From: JABWAM01 sp964653025
GTDB taxonomy: Bacteria > Verrucomicrobiota > Verrucomicrobiia > JABWAM01
Direction: 5' to 3'
Assembly (NCBI GenBank): GCA_964653025.1
Contig: CAZZBZ010000037.1
Span: forward strand, 1 to 35,210
Length of the DNA stretch: 35,210 nucleotides
A program made the position numbers and the translations under genes. Below the pieces are notes generated by a model, which was given only the letters and a program-made list of their open reading frames with translations, searched no databases and was not told the origin of the DNA. Numbering within the stretch: the first letter of the stretch is position 1; every line of letters begins with the position of its first letter. Of the stretch, positions 22,540-32,100 are shown in pieces.

Positions 22540-23612
22540 GGCGTGCGAGAAAGTGTGGATTTTTCGGGGGCGCAGGCAATCTCCGGGATGGGAGCGGGGG
22601 ACGATTGCGAGGAGTTGGAGCGCCAAGCAAAGGGAAGAATGGCCTCTGCGGGCATCGCGATCTTGTCGCCGAGGCGTGCGAGGAGGAGGGTGGCAGCGGC
22701 GCGTCCCATTTCGAAGGAGGGCTGTTCTGCCAGCCACCATGGGCAACGGATGAAGAGGGGTTCCGTGGCGAGGCCGACGCTGGCCACGCAAAGGTCGGTG
22801 GGTGCCTCGCGTCGTGCGGCGTGGAGATAGGCGAAATACTTAGTTGCCCAGGAGGTCACCGGCGCGAAAAGGCCGGGAAATCCTTCATGGGTGCGCAGAA
22901 GGGCGTCGAGGGAATCGAGCGAGGAGGAAAGCGCGAAGGAAACCACGGGGAGGCCGAGGCGGGAGGCTGCCTCGCGGAAGCCGTCCTCGCGCTCGGCCAC
23001 GGTAATCGTGTCGTCGCCCGGGTCTTGCAGGAGAACGAGACGTTGCGCGCCCGCGGCATGGAGTTTCCCGCAGGCTTCGGAACCGGCGCGGCGGTCATGG
23101 ATGCGGACGCATTCCCCGTCCACGCCGCGCGGGGTGCGGTCGATGAAGACCACGGGGCGCCCTGTGTCGAGGAATAGCTCCCAGTGTGTGGGGCGCGAGG
23201 GGGTCCAGACCGGGAAGGAAAGGACGCCATCGGTGTGGCGGTAGTCCATCATGTCGAGATCGGCGGCCTCGACCGCGGGATCGTCCTCGCAGGTGGCGAG
23301 GACGAGGTGGCGGGAATGGGCACGGAGAACATCCTGGACCCCGGCGAGGATGTTGACCATGAAATCGCCGATTGAGTTGGTAAACAGAACGCCAATGACC
23401 TGCGTGCGTCGGGTGGCCATTGCGGCGGCGAGATAGTTGGGGCGGTAGCCGAGGCGCTGGCGGGCGCTTTCGATGCGTTGCTGGGTGGTGGCGGGAATGC
23501 GATGCTGGCGGGAGCGGCCATTGAGGACATAGGAGACGGAGGCGACGGAAACCCCGGCTTCTCGGGCCACATCGCGGATGGAGGGGCGTGCGGGGGCCTT
23601 GGTGCGAGCCAT
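22536..23612 (-). CDS. LacI family transcriptional regulator
   Basis: A 358-residue regulator with the classic N-terminal helix-turn-helix and hinge: SIRDVAREAGVSVASVSYVL (11-30), RIPATTQQRIESARQRLGY and RPNYLAAAMATRRTQVIGVL. The periplasmic-binding-like effector domain follows (about 70-335). It is divergent from the GH38 operon (107-bp gap with a perfect palindrome) and overlaps the downstream pseudopilin by ATGA. By context it should repress or activate the GH38 operon and probably its own operon in response to a sugar; the effector cannot be read from sequence. The last ~20 residues extend slightly past the usual effector domain. Confidence 0.93.
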   Translation of the reverse strand: MARTKAPARPSIRDVAREAGVSVASVSYVLNGRSRQHRIPATTQQRIESARQRLGYRPNYLAAAMATRRTQVIGVLFTNSIGDFMVNILAGVQDVLRAHSRHLVLATCEDDPAVEAADLDMMDYRHTDGVLSFPVWTPSRPTHWELFLDTGRPVVFIDRTPRGVDGECVRIHDRRAGSEACGKLHAAGAQRLVLLQDPGDDTITVAEREDGFREAASRLGLPVVSFALSSSLDSLDALLRTHEGFPGLFAPVTSWATKYFAYLHAARREAPTDLCVASVGLATEPLFIRCPWWLAEQPSFEMGRAAATLLLARLGDKIAMPAEAILPFAWRSNSSQSSPAPIPEIACAPEKSTLSRTP

Positions 23613-23719
23613 GGTTGGAGGTTAAAGGGGGATCCGGGAGGCGGCAAGCGAGGAATCGATGGGCAAAGGGGGCGGTTTTCGCTTGCAGACAGGGGGCTTA
23701 AGCCTTTAAGCGAGGGTTC
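23613..23719. promoter_or_regulatory. Divergent lacI/GH38 promoter region
   Basis: This 107-bp region separates lacI (minus) from the GH38 operon (plus). Besides the perfect 16-bp palindrome at 23696-23711 it holds a 7-bp inverted pair gcaagcg (23644-23650) / cgcttgc (23680-23686). Promoters for both directions must be here or nearby. Confidence 0.6.
23696..23711. promoter_or_regulatory. Candidate LacI-family operator
   Basis: The sequence gcttaagcctttaagc is a 6-bp perfect inverted repeat (gcttaa/ttaagc) around a 4-bp centre. It ends 8 nt before the GH38 ATG and would overlap the ribosome-binding region. LacI-family operators are usually 16-20 bp palindromes, often with a central CG; here the centre is gcct, so the assignment is a candidate only. 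Confidence 0.5.
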
Positions 23720-26035
23720 ATGAGACGTGCCTCGCGACCCCTCTGGGTTGTTGCGAACAGCCATTTTGACCCGATCTGGCGGCGTCCTGTCGCCTGGTAT
23801 CGGCGTCGGCGGGCCGCGATCTATCGCGCCGCGCTCGATCGCCTCTCCGAGCGCCCGGATTTTCGCTATGCCTTCTCGCAGTCCCTTCTCTTGCGCCAGT
23901 TCTTCGAGGATTGCCCGCGCGACAAGGCCCGCTTCCTGCGTTTCGTTCGGCAAGGACGTCTGGAGTTGCTCGGCGCCCCGATGACGATTCCGGACCTCAA
24001 CCTTTCCGGGGGCGAAGCCATTGTTCGGAACCAGGTTGAGGGGAAGCAGTGGGCGGAGCGGGTCCTCGGCAGGCCCGTACGAATCGCCTGCTGGGAGGAC
24101 GCTTTTGGCGTTCCCGCCACGATGCCGCAGATCCTTCTCCGCTGCGGTTTTGACCGCTATCGCACTTCCCGGATGCCGCGTGAGGGAAAGCCCGCGCCCA
24201 AGGGCATTTTCCGCTGGCAAGGCAGGGATGGCTCGATCCTCCCCTGTGCCGCGGCGGATGGGATGGCCTGGGGGTTTGGCACGAGCGGCAACGTGGACGA
24301 CCCTCCGCCGACGCGGGCGCAGCGCGTGGAATTCTGTCGGGCGGATCTTTTCCCGGTAAAACCTCATGCGGCGTTTCCGCCGATGTTCCTGTGGGCGGGC
24401 GAGGAGCACGTGCCCACCCGCGAGGCGGTGGAGGCATTTCTCGATGCGGCGCGATCCGCACGATGGCGGACCGTCTGGGTCACGCCCTCCGAGCATTTTC
24501 GTGCCCTCGGTCGAAGGCGTGCGTTTGATCGCGGACCCATCGTCGGGGAAGACATGAGTCGGATTTTCACCGGATGCTACGCGATGAGGCCCCGGCAGAA
24601 AGAGACCTTCTTCGCCCTCGATGGGCGGCTTCTCGCCGCGGAAAACCTGCTTGCCGGGTGCGGGCGTTCGCCAGCCGCGCTGGTGGGCGCGTGGGAGGTG
24701 CTCTTCATGGCGCAGTTCCACGATGCCTTCGGGGGCTGCCATATCGAGGAGAATGCCCGTTGGCTGGCGCGCGAGGTGGGGCGTGCAGGGCGGGTCGTTT
24801 CGGCGATGATTCGTGGCGGGAGCCTCGTGAACCCTTCACTTCACGCGAGGCAACTCCCTTGGATCATGCCTCGGGGCCTGCGGCGGGGGAACGTTTCCGT
24901 GCCGGTCCAGCCCTTTGACGGCGAGTACGTTGCGGCGACTCCACTCGGGGCCCTGGAAGGGGTTTTGGCACGCCCGGTCCCGGTGGCCGTCCGTTCCGCG
25001 CGGCGCGCCCTCTCGATCGCCTCGCGTTCCGGGCTCCGTCTTGTCCTTGGCCGTAAGCCGTGCCTCGATGCGGGAGGAGAAACCTGGGAGGTCCCGGGGC
25101 TGCTCCGTTTGCGCGAGGAGGTTGGCACACTGTGGACCGAGGATTACACGGGACGCGAGTGGAACGAGGGAGCGGGAGAGGCGGCCATCGAGAAGGTCGA
25201 GCATGGGGAGATCTTCGATCGGGCGGTTTGGACGGGAGGCTTGCGGTGGCCGAAATCTCCGTGGCCCGGTTTCACGCGGCTGGGATGGAGGCGCAGCCTA
25301 ATGCTTTTTCACGAGGTGCCGGCGGCGTGGCTTCGGCTCGAACTCGATTGGCAGGGCAACAGCACCGAGATCGGTTGGCGCTTGCGACGGCGGGGCGGCC
25401 GGGCCGAGCCTCGTTGTCATGGGTCTGTCCCTTTCGGGTGGGTGCCGCGTCGGCGCTATTTTCCTCGGAAGGACGGCACGGCATCCGAGGTCTTCCCTTC
25501 GCCGCGCTGGGTGCATGCCGGGTTCGGGAGCACGGGGTGGCTCATCCTTCACCGGGCCACTCCCGCATGGCGGGTGGTCCCCGGCGGGGTGGAGAATGTC
25601 CTCCTTCGGAGCCCGGTGAAACGGTGGACACCCTTTTACCCCGTTCAGCCCACACGGGAGTGTTGGGAGAATGGGAGGCATGTTTTTGATTTCCTGCTGC
25701 TCCCCGTGCACCGTTTCGACGGGGCGGAAGCCGAACGGCTGGGTCTCCAGTTTGCGTCCCCCCCGATGGCGGCCATGTCGCCGGGTAACGACGTTCCCCT
25801 GAAGCTTCTCGATTCGATTCCCTCCGGGCTCGTGGCGAGCAGCCTCGCGCGGGAAGGTGGGGGATGGCGGGTGCGCGTGGCGGAGGCGCGCGGGCGCGGC
25901 GCCCGCTGGAACCTGCCTGCCGGGAGTTGTGGGGAAAAGCGTGATTTCACCGGGCAGCGGTTGACGGCGCGCTCGGGAAGCCTGGAGTTTCGGCCTTTCG
26001 AGATCGCCGACGTCGTGGCGAAGGGGGATCCATGA
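23720..26035 (+). CDS. GH38 alpha-mannosidase-like glycoside hydrolase
   Basis: A 771-residue protein with no signal peptide. The N-terminal (beta/alpha) catalytic domain has the GH38 zinc and catalytic residues: SHFDPIW (H15, D17), the nucleophile position in CWEDAFG (D127) and the second histidine in AQFHDAFGG (H334). The central three-helix bundle of GH38 is represented by TGCYAMRPRQKETFF (about 288-302). The C-terminal half is a divergent beta domain. GH38 enzymes are retaining alpha-mannosidases that need zinc. All key residues seem present, so it is probably active on an alpha-mannoside-like glycan in the cytoplasm, but the substrate is unknown. It starts the operon opposite lacI, and its stop overlaps the next start as ATGA. 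Confidence 0.85.
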   Translation: MRRASRPLWVVANSHFDPIWRRPVAWYRRRRAAIYRAALDRLSERPDFRYAFSQSLLLRQFFEDCPRDKARFLRFVRQGRLELLGAPMTIPDLNLSGGEAIVRNQVEGKQWAERVLGRPVRIACWEDAFGVPATMPQILLRCGFDRYRTSRMPREGKPAPKGIFRWQGRDGSILPCAAADGMAWGFGTSGNVDDPPPTRAQRVEFCRADLFPVKPHAAFPPMFLWAGEEHVPTREAVEAFLDAARSARWRTVWVTPSEHFRALGRRRAFDRGPIVGEDMSRIFTGCYAMRPRQKETFFALDGRLLAAENLLAGCGRSPAALVGAWEVLFMAQFHDAFGGCHIEENARWLAREVGRAGRVVSAMIRGGSLVNPSLHARQLPWIMPRGLRRGNVSVPVQPFDGEYVAATPLGALEGVLARPVPVAVRSARRALSIASRSGLRLVLGRKPCLDAGGETWEVPGLLRLREEVGTLWTEDYTGREWNEGAGEAAIEKVEHGEIFDRAVWTGGLRWPKSPWPGFTRLGWRRSLMLFHEVPAAWLRLELDWQGNSTEIGWRLRRRGGRAEPRCHGSVPFGWVPRRRYFPRKDGTASEVFPSPRWVHAGFGSTGWLILHRATPAWRVVPGGVENVLLRSPVKRWTPFYPVQPTRECWENGRHVFDFLLLPVHRFDGAEAERLGLQFASPPMAAMSPGNDVPLKLLDSIPSGLVASSLAREGGGWRVRVAEARGRGARWNLPAGSCGEKRDFTGQRLTARSGSLEFRPFEIADVVAKGDP

Positions 26036-29000
26036 AACCCCTGCGTATCCTGTTGTTGGCCGCGGACAGCGGTGAGGGAGGTCTCGGGGACCTGCTGGAT
26101 CCCGTGCTCCGCAAGAGGTTTGATGTCGAGGAGATCGAAGCCCGCTCGTGCTACATCTCCGACCTTCGGCGGGAACACCTCGACGGTTTCCACGCGGTGG
26201 CCCTGCTTCGCAGCCCGATCCCGGGGCATCCGCTGAGCGACCTCGCGGATTTTGCGCAAAAGGCAGGATGGCTGCGCGAGTTCACGGAGCAGGGCGGGGG
26301 CCTGTTGTTGATGTTCACAGAGTGCTACGGGAAGACCGAAGCCCCGCTGAACGAGCTTTCCGCACCGTGGGGCCTGCGCTTCTTTTTCAACGTCCTGCTT
26401 CCCGGTCCCGGGGTGACCGTCGAGCGCTTTCCCCGTTTCACCGAGGGCGAGATCCTTCCGTTTCACTGGTGCGATGGCGCCCCCTTCGCGATCGGTTCGC
26501 CCGATCTCGGGCTCGTGACGCTGGGAGGGCACGGGACGCAGCAGCTCACCTGCGTTTTTGAAGGGCCGGGTGCGGGACGCTGGCGGCCGCTGTTGCGGGG
26601 CGGGCCCGGCATCACGAGTCGCGGTTACCGTGGCACGTACATCAACACCTCGAACGGGGACATCCCGGACCCGGTCGTCGCTGCGGCCGCCGAGATCGGG
26701 GCGGGGCGCGTCGTCGCCTTCCCGGGCTCCGCACCGTTCTGGGTGGTGAATCCCTGCATCTGGCGATTTGACGGGCAACTCCTCGACCAACGCAGCGGGG
26801 CTGGCTTCCGATTTTTGGTCGAGGCGTTGCGCTGGCTCGCGGGCACGGTGCGCAACCGCGCGCTGGGCGCGGAGGCAATCGCGCGGGCCCTGCCCGTGGA
26901 CGAAGGCTGCCTCGTGAAGCCGGACCGGTTTTCCTTCCGCCTACTGGATGCTGCGGAGCGGCAGAAATGGACGGAAGCCGAACCGCAGCGCATCTGGCTG
27001 GGCGATGCACCGAAGGATGCGGAAAAACTCAATCTACTCGCAGGTAAACTTGCGGCGGTGGGTTGTCGCGTCGCGTTCCCGTGCTGGGACTTTCGTGAAC
27101 TGGACGAGGCTGCCTGGTCGAAGGCGAAGGATGCCTGCGCGGGGGCACGCCGACCGGGGTTGGAGGTGGTCGCGGCCCATGGGACGGCGGATGGCGAGGG
27201 GGTGCGCTGGACGGCCATCACGACCGGCGCGCTGCCGAGGCATGCGGATCGCTATCCGAACTCGACGCTGCTCGAGGCGGTGTGGGTGACGATGGGCGGC
27301 AGCGCGAGCATCCTGCGAACCCCGCTTTCGAACCGCATTCCGCCGGAGCGCTACGGCGGCTACAATCTGGTGGAGTGGCAGGACGACCCGTCGTGGGCGG
27401 CGATGTACGGCCGCCTCATGGCCTCGAAGTACCCGCTCTCGCCGGTGGCCTTTGACGTGGGTGCATCGATGGGCGGCGCACAGACGTGGGTGCTGGGGCC
27501 AGCCGGTGCTGCCGCGTTTGACCTCGTTCGCGGAAACCGCCACATGACTTTCGTGACGGAAGGGCCGCATCTGCGGCGCTTCGCGCTGGCCGGGGGCACA
27601 TGGATCGACGACGAGTGGGAAGGGCACTGGTGGGGATACCGGCCGGGCAAGCGGCTTCGCTTGCGGGCATGCGTCGAGTCGACCTCGGCGCTGGAGGAGG
27701 TCGTCCTCCATGACGGGGAGGAGGTGTTCGCGCGGTGGACGCCCCGCACCACGCGCTTCGAGGGCGAGTGGGAGATTCCCATCTGGCGCGACCACGTTTT
27801 TCACCTCACGGCGCGCGACGCAATGGGGAAGAGGCTCCTTGCGACCTTTCCTCTCGCCACGCGAAACCTGGACTTCTGGGGCCACGTCGGCTCCGACCAG
27901 ATGAATAACTACGTGAACGCGCTGGAACCGTCGGAGGGGGGCTACCTCGGGGTGGGCGACCATCTCTGCGACCCGTTTGGTTTCGTCACCCTTGGGGCGG
28001 CGTGGGGCGACTACCTGCGCATGACCCCCGCGTTGTCCTATTCGCAGTTCATGCCGCGGCAGGAAATTTCAGGGGTGATCGGCTCCTTCCACGTCCACCA
28101 CCCGAGCGCGATCGTGCGCGAAGGGGAGCGTCTCTGGTACCTGAACGACCATCGTCGATTGTTTTCCTGCTGCTGCGCCGACGCGCAACGATTCCTCAGC
28201 ACGGTCGTCGGCCAGCATGCCGAGAACGACGGGAAGACCTCCGAGCGCTGGCATGGCAGGGAGGTCGTCCCGACGCGCGCGTTCACACGGGTACCGGGTG
28301 CGAGGGGTGAGGATGAGATCGTCGTCTGGCGGTGGCGTCCCGGCGAGCCGGTGTGCGTGGAAGTGACGAAGCAGATGGATCTCGATGCCCGCTTCCTTCA
28401 CGAAGAGTGGCTGACCTTCGCCTCGAACACGCACCACGCGCTTCCCGGTTTGCGGGTCGGGGGAGTCGGGGATGGGCATGGGACCGCCGTGGCAAGTCTG
28501 CCGGTGCGCCCCTCGCTTGGCGGGGCGCACAAGGAGTGGGACAACAGCCACTACCTTCGCCGCTTCGGGGAGATGGAGCCGGTATTTCTGGAAATCCCCG
28601 CGGTTGCGGGTGGCCTCTGGGTGGGCAACGACCTTGTCGGCTCGCTTGCGTGGCTGCGCCTCGGTAAGGCGCGGGACTGGCGTGCGTTGCTCTTTAGCGA
28701 CGGGAAGGAGTTCAACATTTTCGTCCAGGGAAGGCTGGTCCCCGCGGAGCGGGCGAGCGGGCGAGTCACGTTCCGCTACCTTCTTGCACTTGGGGCGAGG
28801 GAAGAGCCGACGTCGGCCTTTGCCTTGCAGATGAGGGACGACCTCGCGGAGGGGGAGGATGGCCCGGGCTTTTCCCATTCACTGGACCTTTCGGGCGCGG
28901 TCTTCCCGCATGATCTGGATCTTGACCGGAGGTTTCCCGCCTCGCGGGGGCGGACGCTGCGCGTACGGGTTCGGGGGTTGCCGCCCGGCACCGTCCACTG

Positions 29001-29136
29001 GACGGATGCGAGGGGCGGGGAGCGGTTCTCCTCGCAAGCGGTGCGGGGCGAGAGTTACCATCAGCTTCCTCCCGATCCCGTGCCCCGTGTTTTTTCCCTG
29101 ACATGGAACGACCACTCCCCATCGCGTCCCGCCTGA
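26032..29136 (+). CDS. Very large protein of unknown function, GATase1-like plus degenerate PHP-type domains
   Basis: A 1034-residue protein with no signal peptide. The first ~280 residues (MKPLRILLLAADSGEGG..., a TEQGGGLLLMFTECYG turn, and GRVVAFPGSAPFWVVNP) look like a class I glutamine-amidotransferase-like fold without an obvious catalytic triad. The stretch from about 395 to 565 (AMYGRLMASKYPLSPVAF about 457-474, NRHMTFVTEGP about 502-512, then a beta module with LHDGEEVFARW) resembles the end of PHP/CehA-type metallohydrolases, but the His/Asp cluster expected of an active PHP site is missing. The rest is beta-rich and carries CCCADAQ. It overlaps the GH38 stop (ATGA) and the next gene (34 nt), so it is translationally coupled to both. 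I recognise no defined family for the full length. Confidence 0.8.
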   Translation: MKPLRILLLAADSGEGGLGDLLDPVLRKRFDVEEIEARSCYISDLRREHLDGFHAVALLRSPIPGHPLSDLADFAQKAGWLREFTEQGGGLLLMFTECYGKTEAPLNELSAPWGLRFFFNVLLPGPGVTVERFPRFTEGEILPFHWCDGAPFAIGSPDLGLVTLGGHGTQQLTCVFEGPGAGRWRPLLRGGPGITSRGYRGTYINTSNGDIPDPVVAAAAEIGAGRVVAFPGSAPFWVVNPCIWRFDGQLLDQRSGAGFRFLVEALRWLAGTVRNRALGAEAIARALPVDEGCLVKPDRFSFRLLDAAERQKWTEAEPQRIWLGDAPKDAEKLNLLAGKLAAVGCRVAFPCWDFRELDEAAWSKAKDACAGARRPGLEVVAAHGTADGEGVRWTAITTGALPRHADRYPNSTLLEAVWVTMGGSASILRTPLSNRIPPERYGGYNLVEWQDDPSWAAMYGRLMASKYPLSPVAFDVGASMGGAQTWVLGPAGAAAFDLVRGNRHMTFVTEGPHLRRFALAGGTWIDDEWEGHWWGYRPGKRLRLRACVESTSALEEVVLHDGEEVFARWTPRTTRFEGEWEIPIWRDHVFHLTARDAMGKRLLATFPLATRNLDFWGHVGSDQMNNYVNALEPSEGGYLGVGDHLCDPFGFVTLGAAWGDYLRMTPALSYSQFMPRQEISGVIGSFHVHHPSAIVREGERLWYLNDHRRLFSCCCADAQRFLSTVVGQHAENDGKTSERWHGREVVPTRAFTRVPGARGEDEIVVWRWRPGEPVCVEVTKQMDLDARFLHEEWLTFASNTHHALPGLRVGGVGDGHGTAVASLPVRPSLGGAHKEWDNSHYLRRFGEMEPVFLEIPAVAGGLWVGNDLVGSLAWLRLGKARDWRALLFSDGKEFNIFVQGRLVPAERASGRVTFRYLLALGAREEPTSAFALQMRDDLAEGEDGPGFSHSLDLSGAVFPHDLDLDRRFPASRGRTLRVRVRGLPPGTVHWTDARGGERFSSQAVRGESYHQLPPDPVPRVFSLTWNDHSPSRPA

Positions 29137-32100
29137 TCCCACTGCTTGTGGCGGCGCTGGCCTGTGCTGGCTGCGGACGGGCTCCCGCGCCGTCTCCTGC
29201 CACGGCGACTCCCTCTCCTCCTCCCCGCCGTGGGGAAACGATCCATGTGCTCTGCCTTGCCTCTGAGGATCTTGCCAAGCAGGGGCTCCACCTGATGGAC
29301 CCGAAGGCCGTGGCCGCCTATCGCTCCATGGGTTTCGAATTGCACTTCGACTACTACCAGAAGGTGGACGAGGCGAAGCTGCGCCGCTTTCCCGTCGTGG
29401 TTGGCATGATGCCAATGCTCCACGCGGGGACGCGGGCGATTGACGACCGCCTCGGGCCGATTCTCGACCGCTACCTTCGCGATGGGGGTGGCTTCGCCCT
29501 TCTTCCCGCGCCGAGCTACTACGGCGTGGAGGATTTCGTGCGCCAACTCAACCCGTGGCTGAAGGGGGAGGGCGCCGAGTTGCTCAACGAACAGCCGCGC
29601 GATCCCGCCCACCAGCGGGTGATCCCGCGCGTGCTCGCCTACCGCTATCTCCAGACCTCCAACCTTGCCGACCATCCGGTCACACGCGGAATCCGCTCCC
29701 TCTGGCTGCCGATCGATTGGAGCGACGCGTTCGTGGTGACCCACACGATGCGGGTCTCGCCTGAATGGACGGTGCTGGTCCGCGGCGAGAAGACCTGCGC
29801 CACCCATCCCTATCTCGATCTGAGGGCGGGACGGACCGCGCCCGGCGCGTGGGCTTCCGAGCCGCCGATCCTCGCCGTGCGCGAGGTGGGAAAGGGACGC
29901 CTCGCGCTTTTTACGACGAGTTCGCAGTACTACCTTTTCGACGCCTTCCACTGGGCGTACGGGGAGGGCTTCGTGATGAAGGAGGGGAATGGCCTTCCGT
30001 TGATGGGGAACCTCCTCACTTGGCTTGCCGCGGGTCAGTCCGCTCTCGCGGGCGACCCCTCGGGGGCGGCACGCCTGCCCCCCCCGCCGAAGGTCGAACC
30101 GCCCCCCGTGGTCGCGGGCAACGTTCCCATTTGCGGGGACAAGGACACCTGGATGCGCGAAGTGCTGGAGAAACGCATACCCGCCGACCACCGCGTGCTC
30201 GCGTACGTGGATTGTGGCAGCCTCGGAGATCTGCCATGGACGGTCCCGCGGGGTTATGGCTACGTCGGCCCCGCCTCGTGGTTGATTCGATGGGACTGGT
30301 CCGAGATCTTTCACGCGACCGCCGCCAATAGCCGGGGCTTTGACCGCAAGCCGCTTGAGTACCGATTTGACGGCATGGAAGCCGGAAAGCCCCACAAGCT
30401 GGGGGTGCTGCTCTGGGGTTACCAAGTTGAGGGGTCTCGCCCCATCCGTGTCGAGGCAGGCGGTCGCGCGCTCGGTCCCCCCATTAATCTGCCACGCTTT
30501 GCCGACCAGCAGGGGCCGTCGTTCACCGTGCTTGACGTGCCTCCCGAGGCGATCTCGAAGGAGGGGCGCCTCGACCTGGCGTTCCACATGGCCGAGGGAG
30601 GCGCGGGGAGCTTCTCCTCCGTGTGCGAACTCTGGGTCTTTGCACCCGGCGGGCCCGAGCGCCATGCGCCTTCGGAACTGCGCGCACGGTTTGAGTCCCC
30701 CTCGGAAGAACGCCGCGAGTTATCCCATGATCGAAAGCTCTTTCGTGGGCTCATTGGCGCGCAGGCGGGAGGTGCCCCTGGCCGCGTGGCCGAACTCTCC
30801 CGTGCCGCACAGGAGGCGGGGCTCGATTTTATGGTTTTTACGGAAAATCTCGAAGGACTTGGCTCGGAGGGGCTGGAGCGACTCAAGAAGGATTGCGTGG
30901 CGGCCTCGGGTCCGTCTTTCCGTGCCATACCCGGCTACCGCTTCGAGGGGCGCTATGCGGGGCAGGCGTCCCGTGCCGACAGACCCCAGAGCTGGGGGCC
31001 CGTGCGCGGCTCGATCTTCCAGAACCTTGTCACCCTGCCCTCCGCAACCGACCTCGACCGCCCCTACGATCTCTTTTGGAAATTCCTTGGCGGTGAGTTT
31101 GGGGGTGGGCGAGGCTCGCCCCCGACGCTTAGGACCCCGCTCGGCAATGGCGTCCCTGCCTGGTTCCAGCGGTTCTGGCGCGGCTTCGATGCGGTCACGA
31201 TGGGACCCGATGGCAGCATGGTGGAGGATGCGCGGGAGCTGTACGCCGAAATGCTCGCCGCGGGCTACGGCCCACACCCGCGGGCCGCGGGCACCTTCCG
31301 CGACGCGGCCTCGATCCGGGTGGCCGTGGAGCGCGGCTGGCTCACGACGATCTTCTCACCTCGTCTCGACGAGGTGGAACTCCATCATTACGCGTCGTGC
31401 ATCGGCAACGGCCCGGTCTTTCGACGTTACTCATGGTCGTTCGATTTTGCGCGCGACACGGGTTCGGGCGGCGGAATCCTCTTTGTCGATTCCGCATGGC
31501 TGATTCTCAAAGCTGAGATCGAGTCGCCCGTGGAAATCGAGGCGGTCACGCTCTACAGCGGGCGGCACCCGTTGCGCTGCTGGCGGCCCGGGACGAAGCG
31601 GTTCACGGTGGAGGAGCCCGTCCTCGTGGCGCGAAACCACGAACTCTGGCTCCATGTCCGTGCCCGCGATGGTCGCGAGGCTTTCACGGGCCGTTTTCTC
31701 GTGCAGGATCATCGCTTCCTCGTCGGCATGTGCGCCGACAACCAGAATACCATCTGCAGCCTTAGCCGTCCGCCGCCGCGTTTCGAGCGCGACGAGCGCG
31801 AGCTCTATCTCCAACATTCCTACTGGCACACCGGTGAGGCCGCGGGTCAACTCGGGGTCATGCGTGATGCGCGGGATCTCGTTCCCCGCGTCATTGAGAC
31901 CGGGGTGATTCAGCCGGTGAAGCTCTTCAAACCCTGCCCACGCCTGCTCTTTGCGGATGGCAGCGAGGAGGACCATGGCGCCGCAGCCCTTCGCTTGGCG
32001 GAAGCCTCAGGCGACTTCAATCTCGTCGAGTACGCTTTCGACACGCCGAAGTCCCGCGCCCGTTCGCTTGTGCGCCTCACCTCCTTCCGTCCCGCGTCCG

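Noticed and set aside
23249..24742. Minus-strand 497-codon open frame
   Set aside because: It runs across the lacI start and the GH38 coding region; both of those have diagnostic motifs on the other frames.
29061..30665. Minus-strand 534-codon open frame
   Set aside because: It is antisense to the giant lipoprotein gene, with no recognisable motif and biased composition.
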